The notes: generated by a model not told the origin, from the letters alone. Positions 26,401 through 36,216 are shown, counted from the stretch's first letter. The stretch is DNA of 64,000 nucleotides from an uncultured Alphaproteobacteria bacterium (GCA_902584805.1 CACIBE010000003.1:1-64000); one strand, 5' to 3'. A program made the numbers and translations.

Positions 26401-27831
26401 CTACACGTCGTAGTATAGTTTAAACTCGTGTGGATGAGGTCTAATATTAATAGGGTCAACCTCACTCTCTTTTTTATAGCTAATATAAGTTTCAATTACA
26501 TCTTTGGTGAATACATCACCCTCTAATAAAAATGCATGATCTTTTTCAAGAGCTTCAAGAGATTCAGCTAAAGATCCAGGCGTAGATTGAATTTTAGACA
26601 AAACTTCATCGCTAGCAGCATAGAGATTTATATCTGTTGGATCACCAGGATTAATTTTATTTTTAATTCCATCTAATCCTGCCATTAACATTGCTGAGAA
26701 TGCTAAGTATGGATTTGCACTTGGATCTGGACATCTAAATTCCATTCTTTTTGCTTTAGGGCTTTGAGAATAAGCAGGAATTCTAACAGATGCAGTTCTA
26801 TTTCTTTGAGAGTAAACAATGTTCACCGGAGCCTCAAAGCCTGGGACCAATCTTTTATAAGAATTAGTAGTAGGGGCACAAAAAGCTAAAAGAGCAGGTG
26901 CATGTTTAAGTATACCGCCAATATAATTTAGAGCTAAATCACTTAGGTTAGCATAGTTACCCTCTTTATACATTAATGTGTCACCGTCTTTCCAAACACT
27001 TTGATGAACGTGCATACCTGAACCATTATCTTCGAATAAAGGTTTAGGCATAAATGTAGCTGTCATTCCATGTTGTCTAGCAACATTTTTAACAACGTAC
27101 TTATATTTCATCATATCATCAGCCATTTTTAGTAAAGGCGAAAATTCTAAATCAATTTCACATTGTCCACCTGTTGAAACTTCATGATGATGTGCTTCAA
27201 CTGTAAGACCAATATCTTGCATTGTCATTACCATTTCAGTTCTTACATCTTGAAGTGTATCAACTGGCGGTAAAGGAAAATAACCTTCTTTATGTCTAGG
27301 CTTATGACCTAAGTTTGGGTTTTCATCAGCACCACTATTCCAAGTACCTTCAACAGAATCAACTTCATGAAATGCAAAATTTGATCCTGAGTCAAACTGA
27401 ACGTTATTAAACACAAAAAATTCTGCTTCTGGACCAAAAAATGCTGTGTCACCGATACCAGATGATTTCAAATAGGCTTCAGCTTTTTTAGCAATATTTC
27501 TTGGGTCACGACTATAGTCAACCAAAGTTACAGGGTCTTTAATATTACAATGTAATGCCAAAGTTTTTTCTGAAAAAAATGGATCAATATAGGCTGTTGT
27601 TGCATCTGGCAAAACAATCATATCACTGTCTTGAATTTCTTGGAAACCTCTTACTGAAGATCCATCAAAACCAAGTCCGTCAGAAAATATATCTTCGTCT
27701 AAAAATTTAATTGGTATTGTAAAATGTTGAGTTGTTCCTGGTATATCAGTAAAGCGCATATCAACCATCTTAATGTCCATATCTTTAATTTCAGACATTA
27801 AATCTTTTGGAGTCGAGCTTTTTAATTTCAT
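26401..27831 (-). CDS. glnA: Glutamine synthetase, type I
   Basis: 476 residues; forms glutamine from glutamate, ammonia and ATP. GSI marks: FDGSSVRGF (55-63), [11 protein letters not shown], metal/glutamate segments [12 protein letters not shown] and [10 protein letters not shown] (269-278), FMPKP (260-264) and NRTASVRIP. The region of the adenylylation site reads [10 protein letters not shown] (401-410): a Tyr (404) is present, but the usual LPPEE context after it is missing. A GGAG ribosome site precedes the ATG. Upstream lie two glnA-type glutamine aptamers and a hairpin, so expression should fall when glutamine is high. Confidence 0.95.
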   Translation of the reverse strand: MKLKSSTPKDLMSEIKDMDIKMVDMRFTDIPGTTQHFTIPIKFLDEDIFSDGLGFDGSSVRGFQEIQDSDMIVLPDATTAYIDPFFSEKTLALHCNIKDPVTLVDYSRDPRNIAKKAEAYLKSSGIGDTAFFGPEAEFFVFNNVQFDSGSNFAFHEVDSVEGTWNSGADENPNLGHKPRHKEGYFPLPPVDTLQDVRTEMVMTMQDIGLTVEAHHHEVSTGGQCEIDLEFSPLLKMADDMMKYKYVVKNVARQHGMTATFMPKPLFEDNGSGMHVHQSVWKDGDTLMYKEGNYANLSDLALNYIGGILKHAPALLAFCAPTTNSYKRLVPGFEAPVNIVYSQRNRTASVRIPAYSQSPKAKRMEFRCPDPSANPYLAFSAMLMAGLDGIKNKINPGDPTDINLYAASDEVLSKIQSTPGSLAESLEALEKDHAFLLEGDVFTKDVIETYISYKKESEVDPINIRPHPHEFKLYYDV

Positions 27832-27851
27832 ATCTATCTCCTTACTTCAAC

Positions 27852-27878
27852 AAAAGGGTATGCTATCCAGCGTTACCC
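27852..27878 (-). terminator. Terminator-like hairpin between riboswitches and glnA, probable expression platform
   Basis: On the minus strand, GGGTA pairs with TACCC and an inner GCT pairs with AGC around loop GGAT; TTTTGTT follows. It lies about 40 bases after the second aptamer and 20 bases before the glnA start, the right place for a regulated intrinsic terminator. The T-run is short, so control of ribosome access is the alternative. Confidence 0.5.
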
Positions 27879-27916
27879 GGTTAAATCATGCTCTAGTTAT
27901 GAAATCTGCTTTTGAT

Positions 27917-27972
27917 GCGCGTTCCTTCAGCTTATCGCTTACTTCCGACCTATATAAAATAGGTTGAACGAT
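27917..27972 (-). ncRNA. Glutamine riboswitch aptamer (glnA RNA motif), copy 2, promoter-distal
   Basis: Minus-strand RNA with the three-way-junction pattern of the glnA motif: ATCGTTCA at the 5' side of P1, a P2 hairpin ACCTAT/ATAGGT, the conserved CGGAAGTA, a P3 hairpin AGC/GCT, then CTGAAGGAACG closing P1. It differs from copy 1 in P2 and P3 but keeps base pairing, which is covariation supporting a real structure. The motif binds L-glutamine in characterised examples. Confidence 0.88.
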
Positions 27973-27985
27973 TTATAACTTTTGC

Positions 27986-28037
27986 ATGCGTTCCTTCGGC
28001 ACAATGCCTACTTCCGACTCTAAAAGAGTTGAACGAT
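27986..28037 (-). ncRNA. Glutamine riboswitch aptamer (glnA RNA motif), copy 1, promoter-proximal
   Basis: Minus-strand RNA: ATCGTTCA (P1 5' side), P2 hairpin ACTC/GAGT with loop TTTTA, the conserved TCGGAAGTAGGC, P3 hairpin GGC/GCC with loop ATTGT, and GAAGGAACGC closing P1. It starts about 40 bases after the glnB stop and is separated from copy 2 by 13 bases. Two aptamers in tandem usually sharpen the response to ligand. Confidence 0.9.
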
Positions 28038-28078
28038 TATTGGTTAATTACTAGGTTTTATATAAAAGTAAAGAAAAA

Positions 28079-28420
28079 TTAGACAGCATCACTGTCTTTT
28101 TCACCAGTCCTTATTCTAATTACCTGCTCAATATTCGATACAAAAATCTTGCCATCGCCGATTTTTCCTGAATATGCGCTAGTTTTTATTGACTCAATAA
28201 CATCATCTACTTGATTGTCTTCAACGATTACTTCAAGTTTCATTTTTGCTAAAAATTCATCATCATATCCATCATTAGGATCAATTCCACCAGTTGACCC
28301 TCTTTGTCTACCGAAACCTTTTACATCTACTAATGTCATCCCGGATATTCCAAGTTCATGTAAAGCTTCTTTAACTTGAGAAAGTTTAAATGGTTTAATA
28401 ATTGCTTCTATTTTTTTCAT
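28079..28420 (-). CDS. glnB: Nitrogen regulatory protein P-II
   Basis: 113 residues, trimeric P-II signal protein sensing ATP/ADP and 2-oxoglutarate. MKKIEAIIKPFKLSQVKEAL, VKGFGRQRG and the B/C-loop end VIRIRTGEKDSDAV are standard. The T-loop is not: between RGST and EFLAKMK it reads GGIDPNDGYDD instead of the usual ELYRGAEYMV-like sequence, and is one residue longer. Tyr52 aligns with the uridylylated Tyr51. Partners that read the T-loop may differ. The ATG overlaps the aminotransferase gene by four bases; the glutamine riboswitches and glnA follow. Confidence 0.9.
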   Translation of the reverse strand: MKKIEAIIKPFKLSQVKEALHELGISGMTLVDVKGFGRQRGSTGGIDPNDGYDDEFLAKMKLEVIVEDNQVDDVIESIKTSAYSGKIGDGKIFVSNIEQVIRIRTGEKDSDAV

Positions 28421-29574
28421 ATTGTTGATAACCTATTAATTGCTTCTTTAATGTTTTCTAGAGAATTAGCAAAACTTATTCTAACAAATTCTCCAGCATT
28501 ATCTCCAAAGCTAGAGCCTGGAACTAATGCAACACCTTTTTCTTCAAGTGCGATTTCTGAAAATTTATTTCCGCTCAATCCAGTTTTTGAAATATTGGGA
28601 AATGCATAGAAAGCACCACCTGGTTCAAAACAAGAAATTTTTTCTAATTTATTCAATTCGTTAAAAACGTACTCTTTTCTTTTTTGAAATTCACTAACAA
28701 TTTTTGTAATTTCTTCCTGTGAACCTTTAATTGCTTCTAATCCAGCATATTGCGAAATTGAAGTAGCGCAGGAATTGTAATTGACACATATTTTATTAGC
28801 ATGTTCAATTAAATTATCTGGCCATATACTCCAACCTAATCTCCATCCAGTCATGCAGTATGTTTTGCTCCATCCTTCAAGAACTATCAATCTATCTCTT
28901 ATACTTTCGTATTCTAATAATGATGGCATTTGTTCATTATTAAAAATAATATTACTATAAATTTCATCACTTAAAATGGAGACTTTTCGATACTGTTCTA
29001 ACAAATTAACAAGATCAGTAATTTTTTTCTTATTCATATATGATCCCGTTGGATTATTTGGATTATTTATGATTATCAAACTTGTTTTATCAGAAATTAA
29101 TTCTTTTAATTGTTCAGTATTAATTTCGAAGTTATCTTTTTCTGAAAGCTTTAGTGGAACAGCTTTTGCACCACTATATTTAATCATGGATCTATAAATT
29201 GGAAAACCAGGGTCAGGAAAGATTATTTCTCTATCTTCACTACCTAATAATAATGCTGAAATAAAAATTACTGGTTTACCTCCTGGAGTTATTAAAACAT
29301 TTTCTGGTTTAATATTCGCTTTGTATTTATTGAATACTAGTTCTGAAATTGCTTCTCGTAATTCAGGTATTCCATTTGAGGGAGTATAACCATGATAGCC
29401 ATCTTTAATTGCTTTAATCGCAGCTTCCTGAATATTTATTGGTGTAGGAAAATCAGGCTGTCCTATTCCTAAATTAATAATATCTTTACCTTTAGCAGCG
29501 AGATTATTAGCTTTAGCAAGAATGGAGAATGCCGTTTCTGTTTCGAGATTAAATATTCTTTTTGAAACTTCCAT
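28417..29574 (-). CDS. PLP-dependent aminotransferase, class I (aspartate aminotransferase type)
   Basis: 385 residues of fold-type I. NLGIGQPDFPTP, YTPSNGIPELREAI, NNPNNPTGSYM, the PLP-lysine segment SKTYCMTGWRLGW and the C-terminal Arg in EFVRISFANSLEN are as in aspartate/aromatic aminotransferases of the I-gamma type. It exchanges amino groups between an amino acid and 2-oxoglutarate or oxaloacetate. It is the first gene of the operon with glnB and glnA, which ties it to nitrogen assimilation. The exact amino acid cannot be told. Confidence 0.9.
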   Translation of the reverse strand: MEVSKRIFNLETETAFSILAKANNLAAKGKDIINLGIGQPDFPTPINIQEAAIKAIKDGYHGYTPSNGIPELREAISELVFNKYKANIKPENVLITPGGKPVIFISALLLGSEDREIIFPDPGFPIYRSMIKYSGAKAVPLKLSEKDNFEINTEQLKELISDKTSLIIINNPNNPTGSYMNKKKITDLVNLLEQYRKVSILSDEIYSNIIFNNEQMPSLLEYESIRDRLIVLEGWSKTYCMTGWRLGWSIWPDNLIEHANKICVNYNSCATSISQYAGLEAIKGSQEEITKIVSEFQKRKEYVFNELNKLEKISCFEPGGAFYAFPNISKTGLSGNKFSEIALEEKGVALVPGSSFGDNAGEFVRISFANSLENIKEAINRLSTI

Positions 29575-29626
29575 ATTTTTGATATAGCGATTTAATATAA
29601 AAATTAAACTTTTAATTAATTTATAT

Positions 29627-29704
29627 GGCGAGCGTAGCTCAGTTGGTTAGAGCGCAGGCTTGTGGTGCCTGATGCCGTGGGTTCGAATCCCATCGTTCGC
29701 CCCA
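29627..29704 (+). tRNA. tRNA-His (GTG)
   Basis: 78 nt including the extra 5' G(-1) opposite C73 and encoded CCA. The acceptor is GCGAGCG with CGTTCGC. The anticodon arm CAGGC-TTGTGGT-GCCTG gives GTG. The G(-1):C73 pair is the histidine identity element. Confidence 0.97.
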
Positions 29705-29771
29705 TTTTCTATTTAGTTTATTTTCTCTATTGTTTTTTAATTTATTGTACATAAAAGGCTAATAATAAAAG

Positions 29772-29856
29772 GGGCCGGTGGTGGAATTGGTAGACACGCT
29801 AGATTTAGGTTCTAGTGCCGCGAGGTGTGAAGGTTCAAGTCCTTTCCGGCCTACCA
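29772..29856 (+). tRNA. tRNA-Leu (TAG)
   Basis: 85 nt including CCA, with a variable arm (TGCCGCGAGGTGTGA region) as in class II tRNAs. The acceptor is GGGCCGG with CCGGCCT, first pair G-U. The anticodon arm CTAGA-TTTAGGT-TCTAG gives TAG. It lies 15 bases upstream of tig. Confidence 0.96.
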
Positions 29857-29871
29857 CTAGGTTAAAAGATT

Positions 29872-31224
29872 ATGAACACAAAAGAATTAAAATCTACGAA
29901 ACTTTATAAAGAATACTCATTGGAAATTCCATATGAAGAAATTGATACTGAAGTAGATAATAAAATAAATCAAATACTACCAACAGTTAACATACCTGGT
30001 TTTAGAAAAGGTAAAGCACCTTTAAATATTGTTAAAAAAAAATACGAAGACAATGTCTTAAATGAAGTTATTCAAAAAGTAATTGATATAAATACAAAAA
30101 AATTAATTGAAGAAAAAAAATTTTCACTTTTTAGAGCTCCAAAAGTCGAACTTAGTAACTATGAAAAAAGTAAACCCGTAACTATAAATTTAAAATTTGA
30201 TTTAAAACCTGAAATTAAACTCAAAGATTTCAAAGATCTAAAAATAAATAAATATAAAATTGAATTAGACAAAAAAGCAGAGGAAGATCAGTTTAAGAGT
30301 TTTATTGCTTCACAAAAAAACTTCAAAAAAATTGAAAGTTCACGACAAGTTAAAAATACTGATAAAGTTATTGTTAATTTTGAATCTACTGCAGAAGACC
30401 TTCCAGAATATTTGAAATCTCAAAAAAGTTTCCCAATTGATTTAAGTTTTGATGATGGAATACTTCCAGGCTTAAACAAAGACTTGATTGAAAAAAAAGT
30501 AAAAGTTGGAGATAAAGTTGAATTAAGTTTCAATTTATCTAAAATTCTCAAAGATGATAAATTTAAAAATACAAAATTTAATTTTGAAATAATTTCAATC
30601 GAAGAAAAAATTAAATTTGAACTTACAAAAGATTTTTTAGATAAGAATGGTTTTAAAGCTGAAAAAGATCTTAGAGATTTCCTAGTAAGCAACATTAAAA
30701 CTCAATACGAGCAAGGGATAAAACAAATAGAAAAAAAAGAATTAATGGATCTTTTAGATAAAAGCTATAAATTTGATTTGCCTGATGGAGTTTTAGAAGA
30801 TGATTTTAATCAAATATGGAATCGTTTAGAGCACGCAAAAAAAGAAGGCAATTTAGATGAAGACGATAAACTTCTAAAAGATGAAGATCTTAAAAAAAGA
30901 TATAAAAAAATTTCAGAAAGACGAGTAAAACTTGGTTTATTAATGCAACATATCGCCTCAGAAGAAAAAATAGTTATTTCTGAGGAAGAAATTAATAAAG
31001 GTATATTAGAATATAGTAGTCAATATCCAGGTCAAGAGAAGCAAATAATGGAATATTTTGAAAAAAATCCATCATCATTAGATGCTATCAGGGCTCCTCT
31101 TATTGAACAAAAAGTAATTGATTCAATTATTTCCAAATCTAAGACAAATGTTATAAAACTAAATGAAGATGAATATAAAAAACTTGAAATTAAAACATTT
31201 GATATCAAGGATAATAAGAAATGA
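29872..31224 (+). CDS. tig: Trigger factor
   Basis: 450 residues, ribosome-associated chaperone and prolyl isomerase meeting nascent chains at the exit tunnel. The ribosome-docking signature is PGFRKGKAP at about residues 43-51. The middle part corresponds to the FKBP-like domain ([32 protein letters not shown]); it is diverged, so isomerase activity may be weak. The C-terminal helical arms fill about 250-440. The stop overlaps clpP (ATGA), so it is co-translated with clpP-clpX. Confidence 0.94.
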   Translation: MNTKELKSTKLYKEYSLEIPYEEIDTEVDNKINQILPTVNIPGFRKGKAPLNIVKKKYEDNVLNEVIQKVIDINTKKLIEEKKFSLFRAPKVELSNYEKSKPVTINLKFDLKPEIKLKDFKDLKINKYKIELDKKAEEDQFKSFIASQKNFKKIESSRQVKNTDKVIVNFESTAEDLPEYLKSQKSFPIDLSFDDGILPGLNKDLIEKKVKVGDKVELSFNLSKILKDDKFKNTKFNFEIISIEEKIKFELTKDFLDKNGFKAEKDLRDFLVSNIKTQYEQGIKQIEKKELMDLLDKSYKFDLPDGVLEDDFNQIWNRLEHAKKEGNLDEDDKLLKDEDLKKRYKKISERRVKLGLLMQHIASEEKIVISEEEINKGILEYSSQYPGQEKQIMEYFEKNPSSLDAIRAPLIEQKVIDSIISKSKTNVIKLNEDEYKKLEIKTFDIKDNKK

Positions 31225-31832
31225 TAGATCCGATAGATAATATTACAAATAACCTTATTCCAATGGTTGTTGAGCAATCATCAAGGGGTGAAAGATCTTA
31301 TGATATCTATTCCAGATTATTAAAAGAAAGAATAATTTTTCTAACTGGTCCTATTGATGATAATGTTGCAAGTCTAATTTGTGCGCAAATATTATTTTTA
31401 GAGTCTGAAAATCCAAAAAAAGAAATTTCTTTTTATATTAATTCACCAGGCGGTATTGTTTGGTCCGGATTGGCTATATATGACACAATGCAATATGTAT
31501 CTTCAAAAATTATGACTATTTGCATTGGTCAAGCAGCATCTGCTGGATCATTACTTTTAACTGCTGGAGAAAAAGGAATGAGATTTTCTTTACCTAATTC
31601 TAGAATAATGGTTCATCAACCAAGCGGAGGTTATCAAGGTCAAGTAACAGATATTGAAATTCAAACAAATGAAATAAAAAAAACAAAGCTAAAATTAAAT
31701 GAAATTTATTCAAAACACACTGGAAAAAAAATATCAGAAATATCAAGTATAATGGAGAGAGATAAGTATTTCTCTGCTGATGAGGCAATTAAATTTGGAC
31801 TTATAGACAAAGTTGTAAAAGGTAGAAAATAA
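31221..31832 (+). CDS. clpP: ATP-dependent Clp protease proteolytic subunit
   Basis: 203 residues. Serine-protease triad: Ser in [11 protein letters not shown], His in MVHQPSGG and Asp in [12 protein letters not shown] region. [14 protein letters not shown] and [20 protein letters not shown] (20 residues) are ClpP hallmarks. It forms the 14-mer chamber used with ClpX. Starts inside the tig stop and ends one base into clpX (TAATG), a tightly coupled trio. Confidence 0.97.
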   Translation: MIDPIDNITNNLIPMVVEQSSRGERSYDIYSRLLKERIIFLTGPIDDNVASLICAQILFLESENPKKEISFYINSPGGIVWSGLAIYDTMQYVSSKIMTICIGQAASAGSLLLTAGEKGMRFSLPNSRIMVHQPSGGYQGQVTDIEIQTNEIKKTKLKLNEIYSKHTGKKISEISSIMERDKYFSADEAIKFGLIDKVVKGRK

Positions 31833-33097
31833 TGAATAAAAAAAATGATAAGGATTCATTGTTTTGTTCTTTTTGTGGGAAAAATCAAAAAGAAGTTAAA
31901 AAATTAATAGCTGGCCCAACTGTTTTTGTTTGTGATGAATGCGTAGAACTATGCATGGATATTATTAAAGAAGACAATAAGAATAATAAATTTAAAATAA
32001 AAAAAGAAATACCAAAGCCATCAGAGATAAATAAATTTTTAAATGATTATGTAATAGGTCAGAAAGAATCAAAAAAAATACTTTCAGTAGCAGTTTATAA
32101 TCATTATAAAAGATTATCATCTAATATAGAAAACGATAATATAGAAATTTCAAAATCAAACATTCTTTTAGTAGGTCCTACCGGAACAGGTAAAACATTA
32201 CTAGCTCAGACTTTAGCAAAAATATTAGACGTTCCTTTTACAGTTGCAGATGCAACTAGTTTAACTGAAGCAGGATATGTTGGGGAAGATGTGGAAAATA
32301 TAATTCTTAAATTACTACAAGCTTCAGATTACAATGTTGAACGCGCACAAAAAGGTATAGTTTACATTGATGAAATTGATAAGATTGGAAGAAAAAGTGA
32401 CAATCCATCTATAACAAGAGATGTTTCAGGAGAAGGTGTTCAGCAAGCTCTGCTTAAAATTATGGAAGGAACTATAGCTAGTGTTCCACCACAGGGGGGA
32501 AGGAAACATCCTCAACAAGAATTTTTACAGGTAGATACCTCTAACATACTTTTTATATGTGGGGGCGCCTTTTCCGGTTTAGAAGAAATAATAAAGTATC
32601 GTTTAAAAGGAACTGCTATAGGTTTTAATTCTAAATTGGAATTAGAAACTGAAAAAACTGTTGGAGCGTCACTTACAAAGCTAGAGAATCAAGATTTATT
32701 AAAGTTTGGAATGATACCTGAATTTATTGGAAGACTTCCTGTAATTACTACTTTAAGTGAATTAGATGAAGATATGCTAATTCGAATAATGACTCAGCCA
32801 AAAAACGCTATTGTTAAGCAATTTGAATCTCTCATGAAAATGGATGGAGTAAAATTAGAAATTAAAGATGATGCTTTAAAGGCAATTGCAAAGCTAGCGG
32901 TTTCACAAAATACTGGAGCAAGAGGTTTAAGATCTATAATAGAGGATTCGTTAATGGATCTAATGTATAAAGTGCCAGATCAAAAAGATTTATATAAGGT
33001 GGTAATAAATAAAGATGTTATTTCAAAAAAATCTGATCCAATATTAATTTATTCAAATAAGGAAAGTAGTCAAAAATTAATGTCAAACAACTCTTGA
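31832..33097 (+). CDS. clpX: ATP-dependent Clp protease ATP-binding subunit ClpX
   Basis: 421 residues. The N-terminal zinc-binding domain has CSFCGKNQ and [11 protein letters not shown]+ module: Walker [12 protein letters not shown], Walker [11 protein letters not shown], sensor and box VII region FIGRLPV, pore loop GYVGEDVEN, and the ClpP-docking IGF loop as GTAIGFNS. It unfolds tagged proteins and feeds them to ClpP encoded just before it. Confidence 0.97.
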   Translation: MNKKNDKDSLFCSFCGKNQKEVKKLIAGPTVFVCDECVELCMDIIKEDNKNNKFKIKKEIPKPSEINKFLNDYVIGQKESKKILSVAVYNHYKRLSSNIENDNIEISKSNILLVGPTGTGKTLLAQTLAKILDVPFTVADATSLTEAGYVGEDVENIILKLLQASDYNVERAQKGIVYIDEIDKIGRKSDNPSITRDVSGEGVQQALLKIMEGTIASVPPQGGRKHPQQEFLQVDTSNILFICGGAFSGLEEIIKYRLKGTAIGFNSKLELETEKTVGASLTKLENQDLLKFGMIPEFIGRLPVITTLSELDEDMLIRIMTQPKNAIVKQFESLMKMDGVKLEIKDDALKAIAKLAVSQNTGARGLRSIIEDSLMDLMYKVPDQKDLYKVVINKDVISKKSDPILIYSNKESSQKLMSNNS

Positions 33098-33127
33098 ATT
33101 TAATTATTATATAAACATCTATAACAT

Positions 33128-35494
33128 ATGCAAAAAAATTTAATTCCTGTTCTTCCACTTAGAGATATAGTTGTATTTCCAAATATGGTCGCACCTCTAT
33201 TTGTAGGTAGAGAACAATCGGTAAATGCACTTAATCATGTTATGAAGGGTGATAAAAAAATTTTTTTGATTTCTCAAAAGAATTCAAAGGTTGATAATCC
33301 TAATAAGGAAAATTTATATTCTTTTGGCACTGTTGCTAAAATTATACAACTTTTAAAACTACCAGATGGCACCCTCAAGGTTTTAGTTGAAGGTATACAA
33401 AGAGCAAAAGCCAATCAAATAAATTTTAATAAGGAATATATTTCTGCATCAATCACTGAAATTAATCATAAAACAAAAAAAAATTCGAATATTAAGGCAC
33501 TTCAAAAACTTGTTGTAGAGCAGTTTATCGAGTTTCAAAAAATTAATAAAAAAGTTTCTCTCGATGTAATTAATAACGTCAAATTATCAAACAACCCAGA
33601 TAAAATTGTTGATATCATTGTATCAAACATATCAATTTCTATATCTCAAAAACAAGAAATTTTAGAAATTATAAACACAGAAGAAAGATTAAACAAAATT
33701 TATGGGTACTTAGTTTCTGAAATTGATTCTTTTCAAGTTGAGAAAAAAATAAAAGGCCGCGTTAAAAGGCAAATGGAGAAAACTCAGAAAGAATATTATT
33801 TGAATGAACAAATGAAAGCAATTCAAAAAGAATTAGGAGAAAATGAAGACCTAGATGAAATTGCTGAGCTCGAGAAAAAATTAAATCAATATAATTTATC
33901 TAAAGAAGCTAAAGAAAAATGCACATCAGAAATTAAAAAGTTAAAAAATATGAGCCCTATGTCAGCAGAGGCAACTGTGATTAGAAATTATCTAGACTGG
34001 GTAATGTCTATTCCGTGGAATAATCCCGATACGGTTACCCAAAATATTAATAAAGCATCTACTATTTTGGAAAGTGATCATTATGGATTAGATAAAGTTA
34101 AAGAAAGAATTCTTGAATATCTAGCAGTTCAAAAAAGAACCAATAAACTCAAAGGTCCGATTTTATGTTTAGTTGGACCTCCAGGTGTTGGAAAAACATC
34201 TCTAGGTAAATCTATTGCAAACTCCACAGGAAGAAGTTTCGTCAGAATGTCACTAGGGGGCGTAAGAGACGAAGCCGAAATCAGAGGTCATAGAAGAACA
34301 TACATTGGATCAATGCCTGGTAGATTTATCCAATCGATGAAAAAGTCAAAATCATCTAATCCATTAATTCTTTTAGATGAGATTGATAAACTTGGCTCTG
34401 ATTGGAGAGGTGACCCATCTTCTGCACTTTTAGAAGTTCTTGATCCTGAACAAAATAGCAAATTTAATGACCATTACTTAGAGGTTGACTATGATCTTTC
34501 TGATGTAATGTTCGTATGTACAGCGAATACACTAAATATTCCTCCGGCTCTTCTTGATAGAATGGAGGTTATTAGAATTCCTGGTTATACAGAAAAAGAA
34601 AAAAATCAGATAGCAAAAAAATATTTAGTGCCTAAACAAATTAAAAATCACGGAATAAAAAAATCTGAACTTTCATTCAACTCTAAAGTTTTAAATTCTA
34701 TAATTAGAAATTACACTAAGGAAGCTGGTGTAAGAAATCTTGAAAAAGAAATTTCTAAAGTTTGCAGAAAATCTGTAAAAAAACTAGAAACTTCAAGATT
34801 AAAAAAAATTAGTTTAAGCGATAAATCACTTCAAGATTTTTTAGGTATTGCAAAATTTAGGTCAAATGAAATTGAAAAAAAGAATTTAATAGGTGTTACA
34901 AATGGATTAGCTTGGACAGAAGTAGGAGGTGAAATATTATCAGTAGAGGTTATTTTATCCTTAGGAAAAGGGAAACTAACTATTACTGGTAAATTAGGAG
35001 AAGTTATGAAGGAATCAATTCAAGCTGCCACATCATATGTAAAATCAAAATCAATTAGTTTAGGAATAAATCCAAAGGATTTTGAGAATTATGATATACA
35101 TATACATGTTCCAGAAGGCGCAACACCGAAAGATGGACCTAGTGCTGGTATTGCCATATTTAATTCATTAGTCTCTTCCTTAACCAACAATAAAGTTAAA
35201 AGAGATGTTGCTATGACGGGAGAAATTACGTTAAGAGGACGGGTACTTCCAATTGGTGGTCTCAAAGAAAAAATCTATGCAGCTAGTAGAGCTGGAATAA
35301 AAAAGGTACTCATACCACATGAAAATTATAGAGAAATTTCTGAGTTTGATAAAGAGGTCATTAAAAACATAAAGATAATACCAATTTCTGATGCATTTGC
35401 CATTCTTCAACACACCCTAACAAAACCAATAATTTCATTAAATTTACCCGAATCTCAATTAAAAAATAACCAAAACACTACTAGCACACATTAA
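33128..35494 (+). CDS. lon: Lon ATP-dependent protease
   Basis: 788 residues, usual length. N-terminal LAN domain begins IPVLPLRDIVVFPNMVAPLF (20 residues). AAA+: GPPGVGKTSLGKSI and LILLDEIDKLG. Serine-lysine dyad domain: Ser in PKDGPSAGIAIF and Lys in the GLKEKIYAASRAG segment. It degrades misfolded and short-lived regulatory proteins. It follows clpX after 30 bases and is closed by a terminator before hupB. Confidence 0.97.
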   Translation: MQKNLIPVLPLRDIVVFPNMVAPLFVGREQSVNALNHVMKGDKKIFLISQKNSKVDNPNKENLYSFGTVAKIIQLLKLPDGTLKVLVEGIQRAKANQINFNKEYISASITEINHKTKKNSNIKALQKLVVEQFIEFQKINKKVSLDVINNVKLSNNPDKIVDIIVSNISISISQKQEILEIINTEERLNKIYGYLVSEIDSFQVEKKIKGRVKRQMEKTQKEYYLNEQMKAIQKELGENEDLDEIAELEKKLNQYNLSKEAKEKCTSEIKKLKNMSPMSAEATVIRNYLDWVMSIPWNNPDTVTQNINKASTILESDHYGLDKVKERILEYLAVQKRTNKLKGPILCLVGPPGVGKTSLGKSIANSTGRSFVRMSLGGVRDEAEIRGHRRTYIGSMPGRFIQSMKKSKSSNPLILLDEIDKLGSDWRGDPSSALLEVLDPEQNSKFNDHYLEVDYDLSDVMFVCTANTLNIPPALLDRMEVIRIPGYTEKEKNQIAKKYLVPKQIKNHGIKKSELSFNSKVLNSIIRNYTKEAGVRNLEKEISKVCRKSVKKLETSRLKKISLSDKSLQDFLGIAKFRSNEIEKKNLIGVTNGLAWTEVGGEILSVEVILSLGKGKLTITGKLGEVMKESIQAATSYVKSKSISLGINPKDFENYDIHIHVPEGATPKDGPSAGIAIFNSLVSSLTNNKVKRDVAMTGEITLRGRVLPIGGLKEKIYAASRAGIKKVLIPHENYREISEFDKEVIKNIKIIPISDAFAILQHTLTKPIISLNLPESQLKNNQNTTSTH

Positions 35495-35537
35495 TATATT
35501 ATTTTGAAAAAACCAGTAATTTGGCCATTTAAGCGCT

Positions 35538-35565
35538 AAATTCCTTTATTTCTGGGAATTTTTTT
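35538..35565 (+). terminator. Rho-independent terminator after lon
   Basis: AAATTCC and GGAATTT form a 7-bp stem around a 10-base loop, followed by Ts. It lies 44 bases after the lon stop and just ahead of the hupB promoter region. Confidence 0.7.
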
Positions 35566-35574
35566 ATAATATTA

Positions 35575-35605
35575 TTGACTTGTTGGGAAAACAGAGAATT
35601 ATCTA
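35575..35605 (+). promoter_or_regulatory. Probable sigma-70-type promoter of hupB
   Basis: TTGACT at 35575-35580 is a near-consensus -35 box; TATCTA at 35600-35605 is a -10 candidate with a 19-base spacer, longer than ideal. Position between the lon terminator and the hupB ribosome site supports it. Confidence 0.4.
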
Positions 35606-35630
35606 AACAATTTATTAAAGGAGACTAAAA

Positions 35631-35906
35631 GTGAATAAAAATGATCTTATCGCATCTGTAGCATCTTCCGCTGGACTATCAAAATCTGACGCAACTAGAG
35701 CAATTGAAAGTTTTCTAGATTCAATAACTAATGCTCTTAAAAGGGATGAAAAAGTTAGTATAGTAGGTTTTGGTAATTTTAGTGTTAGTCACAGAAAAGC
35801 CACTACTGGTAGAAATCCTAGAACTGGTGAATCTATTCAAATACCAGCATCTAAAAGACCAAAATTTACTGTTGGAAAAGCTTTAAAAGACTCAGTAAAT
35901 AATTAA
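35631..35906 (+). CDS. hupB: DNA-binding protein HU
   Basis: 91 residues of the HU/IHF family. The dimerisation helices and beta-arm are standard, with VGFGNFSVSHRKATTGRNPR and IPASKRPKFTVGKALKD; the arm-tip RNPRTGESIQIPA includes the intercalating proline. The start is a GTG 8 bases after a strong AAAGGAG. Located after lon, as in many proteobacteria, and ended by a strong hairpin ahead of tRNA-Val. Confidence 0.95.
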   Translation: MNKNDLIASVASSAGLSKSDATRAIESFLDSITNALKRDEKVSIVGFGNFSVSHRKATTGRNPRTGESIQIPASKRPKFTVGKALKDSVNN

Positions 35907-35925
35907 TTATCTTTTTTTCTTGCAC

Positions 35926-35956
35926 CGGCTGTTAAATAAATTTAACAGCCGCTTTT
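35926..35956 (+). terminator. Strong hairpin after hupB
   Basis: A perfect inverted repeat, CGGCTGTTAAAT and ATTTAACAGCCG, separated by AA, then CTTTT. It starts 19 bases after the hupB stop and ends just before tRNA-Val. The interrupted T-run makes it a fair terminator, possibly also marking the tRNA precursor 5' end. Confidence 0.75.
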
Positions 35957-35960
35957 ATTT

Positions 35961-36036
35961 GGGTGTTTAGCTCAGTTGGTAGAGCATCTCGTTTACACCG
36001 AGAGGGTCGGGAGTTCAAGTCTCTCAACACCCACCA
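35961..36036 (+). tRNA. tRNA-Val (TAC)
   Basis: 76 nt including CCA. The acceptor is GGGTGTT with AACACCC, discriminator A. The anticodon arm TCTCG-TTTACAC-CGAGA gives TAC. It is three bases from tRNA-Asp, so the two are processed from one precursor. Confidence 0.97.
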
Positions 36037-36039
36037 TGC

Positions 36040-36116
36040 GCGGGAGTAGTTCAGCTGGTTAGAACGCTGCCCTGTCACGGCAGAGGCCGCGGGTTCGAAT
36101 CCCGTCTCTCGCGCCA
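36040..36116 (+). tRNA. tRNA-Asp (GTC)
   Basis: 77 nt including CCA. The acceptor is GCGGGAG with CTCTCGC, discriminator G as expected for Asp. The anticodon arm CTGCC-CTGTCAC-GGCAG gives GTC. About 100 bases without a gene follow before nuoA, presumably holding the nuo promoter. Confidence 0.97.
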
Positions 36117-36216
36117 TTTAATTCAGTGTTGTTTTGTGTACTAAAGTCGCAACGAGACACATTGTTATTGTTGAATAAATCGTTAAATACATTACTAATT
36201 TAATTGTGAGATTATA

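Noticed and set aside
27773-27967. 64-aa plus-strand frame opposite the glnA start and riboswitch
   Set aside because: Antisense to glnA and to a structured RNA; no ribosome site and no recognisable protein features.
35932-36117. 61-aa minus-strand frame over tRNA-Val and tRNA-Asp
   Set aside because: It begins MARETGFEPAAS, the well-known false protein produced by translating the antisense of tRNA genes.
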